DNA of 6,794 nucleotides from Planctomycetaceae bacterium (GTDB taxonomy: Bacteria; Planctomycetota; Planctomycetia; Planctomycetales; Planctomycetaceae): the NCBI GenBank assembly GCA_020426425.1, contig JAGQQB010000199.1, positions 1-6,794 on the forward strand, written 5' to 3'. Every line of letters begins with the position of its first letter. Position 1 is the first letter of the stretch. The position numbers were made by a program, and so were the translations under genes. Below the pieces are notes generated by a model. The model ran no database searches, had not been told where the DNA came from, and was given only the letters and a program-made list of their open reading frames with translations. This document shows positions 1-6,484 of the stretch, in pieces.

Positions 1-1917
1 CGGCGCGGCGTCCTATCGACCGATCTGCTGCTGCTCAGTGGCGTTGCAGCGGCGTTTGGGTATTCGATTCTCTCCGTCTGGCGGACCTCGTTTGGTTTCT
101 CACCGGGGCATGTCTACTTCGAAGTGGGGTGTATGATTCTGGTCATGGTCAGCCTGGGACGCTGGCTCGAGGCGACCGGAAAACTCCGCTCGACCCAGGC
201 GCTTGATCAATTGCAGAAACTGCTTCCGGCTCAGGTCGATCGACTGACATCCGCAAAACAGATCGAGCAAGTGCCGCTGAACGACATTCAACCGGGCGAC
301 CAAATCCAGGTGCGTGCCGGTGATCGCATTCCGACCGATGGCCTGCTCGTTTCGCCCAGCGCATCGGTGGATGAGCAACTGATCTGTGGTGAAAGTTGGC
401 CACGCGAGAAGTCCAGTGGCGACCAGTTGTGCGGTGGCACCCTCAACCTGGCGGGGACCGTGGTGATGACGGTCACCGCGACGGCAGCGGAAGGGACGCT
501 GGCGCGGCTCATTGCGGCGGTGCGGGAAGCACGGCTGCAGCGCGGCGAATACGAACAACTCGCCGATCGCATCTCGCGGTGGTTCTTCCCAGTGATGTTG
601 CTGATCGCCGTGGTCACGTTTCTGCTACACGCGGTACTTAACGATGCGATGACGGGGCTGATGGCAGCCCTGTCGGTAATTCTCATCGCCTGTCCTTGCG
701 CATTGGGATTGGCGACACCGATAGCGCTGTGGGCCGCGATGGGAACCGCAGCGAGACGCGGCATCGTATTCCGCTCCCCCATGGCACTGGAACGCCTGGC
801 GACACTTAAGGCGATTCGTTTTGACAAAACCGGCACGCTAACCACCGGGCAGCCATCAGTCGCGGACTTCGTGGTCGCTGAGGGAACCGATCCCGCTGAA
901 GCACGCCGTCGCGCGCTGGCGCTTGCTTCAAGTTCGTCGCACGTGTTCAGTCGCTCCATCGTAAACGAGCTGAGCGTATCGATCGACGATGTGAGGCGCG
1001 AACCGATGACCCTCGGACAGCGGTCCATCACTGGCCGCGGCATCTGCGGGCATTGGGAGCAGGATGGCCAGGAGATGGCACTCGGTAATCAGCAGTTGAT
1101 GGAGGAGCTGCGTCTGCAGATTCCCCCCTCACTCGAAACTCCACTCCAAGAGCAGGCAGCGTCTGGACAGCCGTACGTGCTGCTTGGCTGGGACCGTGGA
1201 GTGCGTGGCTTGTTTCTGATGCGCGAGTCGCTGCGGGACTCTGCACGTGAAGTCGCACACTGGACGACTCAGGCTCAGCTCGATGCTGGAGTCCTCACTG
1301 GTGATCATGTACTCGCCGGGCAGCGTCTTGAACGGGAGTTGAATCTGCCGGTGTCCGCCGGGCTAACGCCGCAGGACAAAGCTGAAGTCATCCGCCATTT
1401 GCATGACGAAGTCGGTAGCGTGGTGTTCGTCGGCGATGGCGTGAACGACGCTCCGGCCTTAGCGCTGGCCGACGTGGGAATCTCACTCGGCTGCGGTGCG
1501 GATGTGACCCGTGACTCTGCCGACATCTGTCTGCTGTCCGACGACATCGCTCAATTGCCGGGACTGGTCGAGTTGTCGCAGAGAACGGTCGACACCATTC
1601 GCCGCAATCTGTTCTGGGCCTTCGCCTACAACTCGTGCGGAGTCCTTGCCGCCGCTACGGGTATGCTGCATCCCGCGATCGCCGCTATCTTGATGGTGGG
1701 CAGCAGTCTGTTTGTGATTACCAACTCGCTACGTTTGAACGCTCTTGCCGAGGCTCTGCCCCCAGCGGGAGACGGGAGCCCGCTCCCGGCCGCCATGTCG
1801 ACCGATTCCCGAGCCAACACGGTTTCCGGAAACTCGGCATCCACAGCCCCGCCGTCCACAGTTCGCGGTCCGTCGATCGAGGAAGACACGCGACACTTCG
1901 AGGAGGCACGGACGTGA
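1..1917 (+). CDS. P1B-type copper-translocating ATPase (CcoI/FixI-like), 5' partial
   Basis: Membrane ATPase that moves a transition metal, probably Cu(I), across the cytoplasmic membrane. The frame is open from base 1, so the N-terminus (metal-binding domain and first helices) lies outside; 638 residues are visible. Seen, numbered from base 1: helices near residues 5-60; an actuator loop with CGES at 129-132; CPC metal-site motif at 231-233; phosphorylated Asp275 in DKTGT; His314 at the nucleotide-binding HP position; TGD at 433-435; GDGVND at 478-483; YN at 543-544; MVGSS at 565-569. CPC together with N-x6-YN and M-x2-SS is the Cu(I) (P1B-1) pattern. Odd points: CGES replaces TGES, HV replaces HP, and the proline expected after YN is absent. 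Residues from about 585 form a Ser/Pro/Thr-rich, probably disordered tail. The stop overlaps the next start by four bases. A link to cbb3 oxidase maturation is inferred from the downstream gene; CopA-like copper export is the alternative. Confidence 0.93.
   Translation, partial: RRGVLSTDLLLLSGVAAAFGYSILSVWRTSFGFSPGHVYFEVGCMILVMVSLGRWLEATGKLRSTQALDQLQKLLPAQVDRLTSAKQIEQVPLNDIQPGDQIQVRAGDRIPTDGLLVSPSASVDEQLICGESWPREKSSGDQLCGGTLNLAGTVVMTVTATAAEGTLARLIAAVREARLQRGEYEQLADRISRWFFPVMLLIAVVTFLLHAVLNDAMTGLMAALSVILIACPCALGLATPIALWAAMGTAARRGIVFRSPMALERLATLKAIRFDKTGTLTTGQPSVADFVVAEGTDPAEARRRALALASSSSHVFSRSIVNELSVSIDDVRREPMTLGQRSITGRGICGHWEQDGQEMALGNQQLMEELRLQIPPSLETPLQEQAASGQPYVLLGWDRGVRGLFLMRESLRDSAREVAHWTTQAQLDAGVLTGDHVLAGQRLERELNLPVSAGLTPQDKAEVIRHLHDEVGSVVFVGDGVNDAPALALADVGISLGCGADVTRDSADICLLSDDIAQLPGLVELSQRTVDTIRRNLFWAFAYNSCGVLAAATGMLHPAIAAILMVGSSLFVITNSLRLNALAEALPPAGDGSPLPAAMSTDSRANTVSGNSASTAPPSTVRGPSIEEDTRHFEEART
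1901..1906 (+). promoter_or_regulatory. Strong Shine-Dalgarno fixing a GTG start
   Basis: A full AGGAGG lies inside the end of the ATPase gene, seven bases before the GTG at 1914. It decides the start of the TauE/SafE-like gene: the open frame runs much further upstream but there it only shadows the ATPase gene. The GTG also overlaps the ATPase stop codon, so translation is probably coupled. Confidence 0.8.
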
Positions 1918-2747
1918 TCGAACTGCCGCTCGTCTTTCTCGCCGGACTCCTGGGATCATCGCACTGCGTGGGGATGTGTGGCGGCTTCGCGCTGATGCTT
2001 GGATTGCATGCCCGCAATCCCTGGCACAACCTCGCAGGCCAACTCTGCTACAGCGGCGGTCGATTGTTCACCTATGGCGTGTTTGGTTGCGTGGCTGGAT
2101 ATTGCGGCAGTCGCCTCTCGCAGGACTGGTCGGCCTGGATCAATGTGCCGGCAACACTCAGCCTCGTCGGCGGTCTGTTTCTGGTCTATCAGGGTTTGAT
2201 CGCGGCGGGGATTCGCTTCACGAAGAAGAGCACTCAGGGAACCTCGACCGCAGGCTGTCTGACCGCCCCGCTCTTCAAAACCTTCTTCCAGTCACAAAGT
2301 CACTGGCAGCGATTCCTTGCCGGAGTGTTGACCGGGTTCCTCCCCTGCGGCTTGCTGTACGGAGCGGTCGCCCTGGCGGCCGCTTCGGGGGAACTTCTGA
2401 TGGGCGGGATCATCATGGTGGTGTTCGGCCTGGGGACGATCCCACTGATGGTCGCAACCGGCGTGGGCGGGACACTGCTGAGCCTCGCAGCTCGGACACG
2501 ATTGTTGAAAGTGGCAGCGATCTGCGTGGTGTTGACCGGGGGAGTGACGATTGCCCGTGGAGCTGGGTATTTGCTGCAGGATGATCCAGATCCAGTGGCG
2601 GGATGTCCGATGTGTCATCCAGATTCTGCAGAGAACTCTCCCGAGAATCTGCTGGATTCGTTACGCTCTGCCTCGCGCCCAGATCCCTCCCGATCTTCCC
2701 CTACGTCACCACCGACATCCAGCACCAGTCATGACGGCGACCAGTGA
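1914..2747 (+). CDS. TauE/SafE family (DsbD_2/UreH-like) six-helix membrane protein
   Basis: Integral membrane protein of 277 residues starting at GTG 1914, just after an AGGAGG site. Diagnostic pieces are SSHCVGMCGGF at 15-25 in the first helix and GFLPCGLLYG at 141-150 in a later helix. This paired HCxGMCGG / FLPCG pattern marks the DsbD_2-type branch commonly annotated as sulfite exporter TauE/SafE. Helices appear near residues 3-30, 45-65, 78-100, 133-157, 160-190 and 197-221. Members are often found beside CcoI-type ATPases in cbb3 oxidase assembly clusters and are thought to handle copper or thiol redox; the exact activity is not established. The tail after the last helix has a CPMCH motif at 231-235, then a Ser/Pro/Asp-rich stretch of low complexity. 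Both ends overlap neighbours (4 bases upstream, 17 downstream), arguing for one transcript. Confidence 0.85.
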   Translation: MIELPLVFLAGLLGSSHCVGMCGGFALMLGLHARNPWHNLAGQLCYSGGRLFTYGVFGCVAGYCGSRLSQDWSAWINVPATLSLVGGLFLVYQGLIAAGIRFTKKSTQGTSTAGCLTAPLFKTFFQSQSHWQRFLAGVLTGFLPCGLLYGAVALAAASGELLMGGIIMVVFGLGTIPLMVATGVGGTLLSLAARTRLLKVAAICVVLTGGVTIARGAGYLLQDDPDPVAGCPMCHPDSAENSPENLLDSLRSASRPDPSRSSPTSPPTSSTSHDGDQ

Positions 2748-3195
2748 GTCATCCGCGTCCAATGTTCCCACGTCTAAGCAAGCTGATGCATGCGCGGAGA
2801 AACCGGGCAACGGCATCTCCAAGACAGTGATCAACTTCTGGCTCGATGTCTTCCTGGGTGTGAACTTCGTGCTGCTCGCTTGGATCTCGGCACTGCTGCA
2901 GTTTGTGTTTCCTGCCGCACACGAGGCTGTCGGATGGACGCTCTGGGGAAAGGACGTTGTCGCGTGGCAGAACTACCAGTTCGCCACGCTGTGCGTCTTC
3001 GGCGCGGCGGTCACACTGCATGTGCTGCTCCACTGGACGTGGGTCTGCGGCGTGATCAACAAACAGATCCTGCGGCGAACGGTCGTGAAGCGCGATGGAA
3101 CGGACACGCTGATCGGCGTAGGTCTGATCGCGGTCATCCTGCATGTCCTCGGATTGGGCATTCTTTTGGCCAAGTGGATGATCCAGCATCCGTAG
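2731..3195 (+). CDS. DUF4405-like three-helix membrane protein, possible b-type cytochrome
   Basis: Small membrane protein of 154 residues. The ATG at 2731 is chosen because the frame upstream only shadows the preceding gene; no clear Shine-Dalgarno is visible, so translational coupling through the 17-base overlap is likely. A polar N-terminus of about 30 residues precedes three hydrophobic segments near 35-60, 83-108 and 127-149. The second contains LHVLLHWTWV (His97, His101) and the third His138, a spacing suited to heme b ligation across helices. NFWLDV at the first helix and LHxxLHWxW in the second match the DUF4405 family as I recall it. That family has been linked to flavinylation and membrane electron transfer; heme binding here is inference. 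Placement after the ATPase and TauE/SafE-like genes suggests a membrane redox role connected with oxidase or copper maturation. Confidence 0.72.
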   Translation: MTATSESSASNVPTSKQADACAEKPGNGISKTVINFWLDVFLGVNFVLLAWISALLQFVFPAAHEAVGWTLWGKDVVAWQNYQFATLCVFGAAVTLHVLLHWTWVCGVINKQILRRTVVKRDGTDTLIGVGLIAVILHVLGLGILLAKWMIQHP

Positions 3196-3212
3196 CAAGG
3201 GCCATGCCCTTG
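3196..3212 (+). terminator. Hairpin directly after DUF4405 stop, candidate terminator
   Basis: A perfect 7-bp stem (CAAGGGC / GCCCTTG) with a CAT loop begins at the base after the stop codon. No T-tract follows, so it is not a classic intrinsic terminator. An alternative overlapping stem pairs CCATGCCC (3202-3209) with GGGCATGG (3220-3227), so only one of the two can form. It could end or stabilise the three-gene transcript, or belong to a dispersed repeat. Confidence 0.4.
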
Positions 3213-3467
3213 ACCCGGTGGGCATGGAGCGCGACAGAGATTGGGGCGTCGTTCGCGCCGTGTCGCTCCCGTTGGTCGCTGCGCGGGTATGGGATTTGTG
3301 CCGACTGGAGGCTCTTCAAGCACGAGATTCGAAACAAATCCGAATGTTCGAAACGTCACTGGCGAAATCGTTTGCCCGGTCCAGCGCACTCGGGCATTTC
3401 GGTCCTTCTGATTTGTTTCGGATTTCGAATCTCGTGCCGTTCCCTGAACAGTAACTCCCGCATTGCG
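3213..3467. other. Gene-free gap between convergent genes
   Basis: I see no convincing gene in either direction. Apart from the second half of the alternative hairpin near 3220-3227 and the palindromic element at 3320-3437, nothing recognisable is present. Frames crossing the gap have no start signals and no family resemblance. Confidence 0.6.
3320..3437. repeat. Long imperfect palindrome, REP/MITE-like intergenic element
   Basis: The left arm (3320-3344) begins GCACGAGATTCGAA, and its exact reverse complement ends the right arm (3424-3437). Inside that, both arms carry ACAAATC and GAA in the same order, but the right arm has seven extra bases reading as another ATCCGAA-like unit. A smaller internal dyad pairs TGCCCG (3373-3378) with CGGGCA (3391-3396). 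The heptamer-like TTCGAAAC occurs twice on the left (3328, 3347). No target-site duplication is evident. The element sits between two convergent transcription units, where it could fold in RNA from either side. It contains no coding sequence. Confidence 0.75.
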
Positions 3468-4874
3468 CTACTTGACCTCTTCGGCCTGAGCTTCTTCCGT
3501 GCCAATACCGAACCGCTCAATGAGTCGGTACAGTTTGCGGCGGTGAATCCCCAGCGCCCTGGCAGCACGGGCCTTATTGCCCTTCTCCTTCTTCAGCACG
3601 GAGACGATGTGCGCTCGTTCGATGGAGGCAAGATCGTCATCCAGCATTGAGCCGAGTGTGGACGAGGCAGTTCGTGTGGGAGATGGCGACTGCGCCACCG
3701 CCTGCGTCACCTCGCGGGGCAAATCATCAATTGTGATCACATGATCATCGGCGAGAATCATCGCCCGGTCGAGTGCGTTCATAAGTTGCCGCACATTCCC
3801 CGGCCAGTGATACGCAATCAATGCCGCCTGTGCATCATCCTCGATCTCCCAACCTGGCCCCAGCAGGTGTTGCACTAAGAGATCGACATCGCCGGTGCGA
3901 TCTCTGAGTGGCGGAAGTTTGATGGACATAACATTCAGGCGATAGAAGAGGTCTTCGCGGAATCGACCGGCTTCGACCTCCTGCTGCAGATCGCGATTCG
4001 TCGCGGCGATGATCCGCACGTTGACCCGACGTTCCTGGTGCGACCCGACCCGCCGCAGTCCACCATCTTCCAGCACACGCAGGAGTTTGGGTTGCAGCAT
4101 GGGTGCAAGCTCGCCAATCTCGTCGATGAACAAGGTCCCGCCATGCGCGACCTCGAACAGTCCCTGTTTGCGAGCGCCTGCGCCAGTGAAGGCCCCTTTC
4201 TCGTGTCCAAACAGTTCACTCTCAACAAGGTTTTCGGGCAGCGCGGCGCAGTTGATTGTGACAAACGGGCGCCCTCGACGATGGCTCTGTTCCAAAACGG
4301 CTCGCGCGACCAACTCCTTGCCGGTCCCGCTTTCGCCTTCAATCAGCACGGCTTTGTCGGTCGGTGCGATTCTTGAAATCAGGTGAAAGACTTCTTGCAT
4401 CTGAGGAGAATTCCCCACGATGCGGGTCGCATGTTGCTCACGTTGCAGAAGTTCACGAAGCTGGTCGTTCTCTCTGCGCAATTGGGCGCGCTGTGCGGCC
4501 AGGAGACACCGTTGTTCCAATTCGCCCAATGGGAATGGTTTGGTCAGGTAGTCTCCCGCGCCACGTTTCATCGCTTCCACGGCATTCTCGACGGTCGCCT
4601 GTCCCGTAAGAATCAGGATCTCCGTCTCAATCTGCTGTTCCCGCACACGATCCAGCAGCTCCAAGCCGGAGATTCCAGGCAGATTCATATCCAGAATGGC
4701 GACATCGAATCGCCGTCGTTGCAGCTGAATCAGCGCATCCTGACCATTGGCACACTCGGAAACCGTGTGTCCTTTCCGGGTGAGATACTGTGCGGCTGTG
4801 CCACGGAACTCATCGTCGTCTTCCACCAACAGCAGATCGACAGCCAAGGGGTCATTCATGGGAATCTGTGCCAT
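3468..4874 (-). CDS. NtrC-family sigma-54-dependent response regulator
   Basis: DNA-binding activator of 468 residues, the usual length for the family. The receiver domain (about 12-125) has the acidic pocket at 18-20, phospho-acceptor Asp62, Thr90 and Lys112. The AAA+ domain (about 150-375) has Walker A GESGTGKE at 180-187, the sigma-54-contacting GAFTGA loop at 227-232, Walker B ending in Asp251-Glu252, and an arginine-finger region near 304-314. A Ser/Thr-rich linker leads to a Fis-type helix-turn-helix (about 415-457). All catalytic features are intact, so it should open sigma-54 promoters when phosphorylated. ATG 4874 is preferred; ATG 4859, five codons later, is an equally plausible start. 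Longer versions reaching 5015 would run into the divergent kinase gene and its promoter. The divergent FixL-like kinase is the likely partner. FixL usually works with FixJ, a LuxR-type regulator, so this pairing is not the canonical one. Confidence 0.93.
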   Translation of the reverse strand: MAQIPMNDPLAVDLLLVEDDDEFRGTAAQYLTRKGHTVSECANGQDALIQLQRRRFDVAILDMNLPGISGLELLDRVREQQIETEILILTGQATVENAVEAMKRGAGDYLTKPFPLGELEQRCLLAAQRAQLRRENDQLRELLQREQHATRIVGNSPQMQEVFHLISRIAPTDKAVLIEGESGTGKELVARAVLEQSHRRGRPFVTINCAALPENLVESELFGHEKGAFTGAGARKQGLFEVAHGGTLFIDEIGELAPMLQPKLLRVLEDGGLRRVGSHQERRVNVRIIAATNRDLQQEVEAGRFREDLFYRLNVMSIKLPPLRDRTGDVDLLVQHLLGPGWEIEDDAQAALIAYHWPGNVRQLMNALDRAMILADDHVITIDDLPREVTQAVAQSPSPTRTASSTLGSMLDDDLASIERAHIVSVLKKEKGNKARAARALGIHRRKLYRLIERFGIGTEEAQAEEVK

Positions 4875-4899
4875 GTCTTCATAGGTCGAGGGGACAGAT

Positions 4900-4922
4900 G
4901 TGCAATAACGCACGTTTTGTGC
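4900..4922. promoter_or_regulatory. Dyad cluster, candidate activator binding site
   Basis: Three alternating half-sites GTGC (4900-4903), GCAC (4910-4913) and GTGC (4919-4922) form two overlapping inverted repeats with gaps of 6 and 5 bases. They lie about 35-55 bases upstream of the -24 element of the sigma-54 promoter and about 25 bases upstream of the divergent activator gene. NtrC sites use GCAC/GTGC-type half-sites with a wider gap, so the resemblance is partial. Suggested role: binding site of the neighbouring activator, turning on the kinase operon and possibly repressing its own gene. Confidence 0.4.
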
Positions 4923-4955
4923 CCGAGACCGTCCTTTTCTTGGGTTCTGGTACGA

Positions 4956-4972
4956 TTGGCACGAAGGTTGTT
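4956..4972 (+). promoter_or_regulatory. Sigma-54 (-24/-12) promoter for the kinase operon
   Basis: TTGGCACGAAGGTTGTT matches the consensus YTGGCACG-N4-TTGCW at all defined positions except T for C in the -12 element. GG of the -24 box is at 4958-4959 and the GT that replaces GC is at 4970-4971. This predicts transcription from about 4982-4984, placing the AAAGGG ribosome site and the ATG at 5003 a sensible distance downstream. The divergently encoded protein is a sigma-54 activator with an intact GAFTGA loop, which supports the call. Confidence 0.7.
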
Positions 4973-4991
4973 CCAGGTTTGGCAATCCACC

Positions 4992-4997
4992 AAAGGG
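4992..4997 (+). promoter_or_regulatory. Ribosome binding site for the kinase
   Basis: AAAGGG, five bases before the ATG at 5003. It supports this start over an upstream in-frame codon at 4790, which would overlap the divergent regulator gene and carry the promoter inside the coding region. Confidence 0.6.
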
Positions 4998-5002
4998 TAA
5001 CC

Positions 5003-6484
5003 ATGTCCGCACCATCTGACCAGAATCGAATCGCCGCCTCAGTCGAGGCTGATGCCTTTCTGCGCGCAGTGGTCGACACGATTATTGATGCGCTCGTGAC
5101 CATTGATCATCGGGGCATCATCCACCACGCGAACCCCGCGACGGAAACACTCCTGGGGTATCCCCCTGCGGAACTGGTAGGGCAAAACGTCTGCGTCCTG
5201 ATGGCGTCGCCCTATCGCGAAGAACACGACCGCTACATTCAGCGGTACATGGACTCAGGCGACCCGCGAATCATCGGGATCGGACGGCAGGTCACCGCGC
5301 GGAAGAAGTGCGGCACGCTGATTCCGGTCGACCTCGCGGTCAGCAAGGTCGAGATCGCCGGGCAGACCTACTTCACCGGAGTGATTCGCGATATCAGCGA
5401 ACGAGTGCGGGCGGAGGAACAGATTCGCCGGGAACGAGACTTCAGCCGGAATCTCATTGATACGGCCCACGCCATCATCCTGGTGCTTGATCCGCGCGGC
5501 AAGATCGAACGATTCAATCCGTATATGGAGCAGCTTGTCGGCTATTCGCTGGATGAAGTTGGCGGACGAGACTGGTTCACCACGTTCATTCCCGAGAACG
5601 AGCGGGAAGAGGTGCGACAGGTGTTCCACGCCACGCTCATTGGCACCCCGGTCGTCAACAACATCAACTCCATCCTGACGAAGTCGGGCGACGCGAGGAT
5701 CGTCACCTGGTCAGGCCGGCGGTTGCTCAACGTCGATGGCGATGTCGTTGGTCTGCTCGCCGTGGGGAACGACATTACCGAACTCAAGGAGACGGAACGG
5801 CGTCTTGTCCAGTCCGAACGACTCGCGGCCATCGGCCAGATGGTCACCGGTCTGGCACATGAAAGTCGCAACGCCCTGCAACGCACGCAGGCCTGTTTCG
5901 AGATGCTTGAACTGGATCTGGAGCAACCCGATCACCAGGAACTCATTCAACGCGGCAAGCGGGCTCTTCACGAACTGCAACGACTCTACGAAGAGGTCCG
6001 AGGATACTCAGCCCCCATCAAACTCGACATGCGTGAGTTCTCGCTCAGTCAACTGGTGGACGACACTTGGCATGTCATTCAACAGGCTGCGCCCACCCCG
6101 GAAGTTCAACTTCACCAGGAGTGCGATCTGCGAGTGGATTCCCTCGTGGCGGACGCAGATCGAATGCAACAGGTGATTCGCAACATCCTCGAAAATGCCA
6201 TTGCTGTCTCACCGCGACCGGGCAATATTACCGTGCGTTCATACCGTGCCTCGGTCGATGGACGTCCCGGAGTCGCCATTGAAGTGTGGGACGAAGGGCC
6301 AGGGCTGACTCTCGAACAACAGGAACGGATGCTGGAGCCTTTCTACACCACCAAAGTCCGCGGCACAGGATTGGGTTTGGCCATCGTCCAACGCATTGTC
6401 GATGCCCATCTTGGCCGGATTGAGGTGGGGAATCGTTCTGGTGCCGGAGCAAAAATCGTCATTCAACTCCCGTTGAGCCGATGA
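5003..6484 (+). CDS. FixL-like soluble PAS-PAS sensor histidine kinase
   Basis: Histidine kinase of 493 residues without membrane segments, hence cytoplasmic. PAS 1 (about 15-135) follows the FixL heme-PAS pattern: HDRYIQRY at 75-82, then DPRIIGIGR at 87-95, then YFTGVIRDISER at 123-134. His75 aligns with the proximal heme ligand of Bradyrhizobium FixL (His200), Arg81 with Arg206 and Arg95 with Arg220, which contacts bound O2; Arg89 replaces FixL His214. PAS 2 (about 145-268) lacks this pattern. The dimerisation domain has an H-box AHESRNALQR with phospho-acceptor His286. The ATPase domain has N-box NILENAI (394-400), DEGPGL (430-435), EPFYTT (445-450) and GTGLGLA (454-460), so it should be active. 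ATG 5003 is chosen for its AAAGGG site. Its stop overlaps the next response regulator by four bases. Kinase identity is near certain; O2 sensing is inferred, since many PAS domains share this surface without proven heme. Confidence 0.93.
   Translation: MSAPSDQNRIAASVEADAFLRAVVDTIIDALVTIDHRGIIHHANPATETLLGYPPAELVGQNVCVLMASPYREEHDRYIQRYMDSGDPRIIGIGRQVTARKKCGTLIPVDLAVSKVEIAGQTYFTGVIRDISERVRAEEQIRRERDFSRNLIDTAHAIILVLDPRGKIERFNPYMEQLVGYSLDEVGGRDWFTTFIPENEREEVRQVFHATLIGTPVVNNINSILTKSGDARIVTWSGRRLLNVDGDVVGLLAVGNDITELKETERRLVQSERLAAIGQMVTGLAHESRNALQRTQACFEMLELDLEQPDHQELIQRGKRALHELQRLYEEVRGYSAPIKLDMREFSLSQLVDDTWHVIQQAAPTPEVQLHQECDLRVDSLVADADRMQQVIRNILENAIAVSPRPGNITVRSYRASVDGRPGVAIEVWDEGPGLTLEQQERMLEPFYTTKVRGTGLGLAIVQRIVDAHLGRIEVGNRSGAGAKIVIQLPLSR

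Noticed and set aside
288..1043. Long minus-strand open frame opposite the ATPase
   Set aside because: It mirrors a gene with all P-type ATPase motifs, shows no family motif of its own and has composition expected of an antisense shadow in GC-rich coding DNA.
1745..2584. Plus-strand open frame across the ATPase end and TauE/SafE-like gene
   Set aside because: Arg/Ser-rich frame-shifted shadow with no recognisable domain; the overlapping frame has clear family motifs and a strong ribosome site.
2749..3225. Minus-strand frame opposite the DUF4405-like gene
   Set aside because: Charged, motif-free translation without a start signal; the plus-strand frame encodes coherent membrane helices.
4747..4763. 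A second TTGGCAC word, possible sigma-54 box
   Set aside because: It is inside the regulator gene and no -12 TTGC-like element follows at the required spacing.
4878..4905. Possible sigma-70 promoter on the minus strand (TTGCAC, 16 bases, TATGAA) for the regulator
   Set aside because: Both boxes are weak matches and the predicted transcription start would fall at or inside ATG 4874; it would fit only if ATG 4859 is the true start.
4790..5002. N-terminal extension of the kinase back to 4790
   Set aside because: It lies antisense to the regulator's start, spans the sigma-54 promoter and adds no domain; ATG 5003 has a ribosome site.
4875..5015. N-terminal extension of the minus-strand regulator up to 5015
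   Set aside because: It would cover the divergent promoter and run into the kinase start, and adds residues before the receiver domain unlike the family.
5640..5656. Third TTGGCAC word inside the kinase gene
   Set aside because: The bases at the -12 position do not match, and it lies within coding sequence with no gene start downstream.
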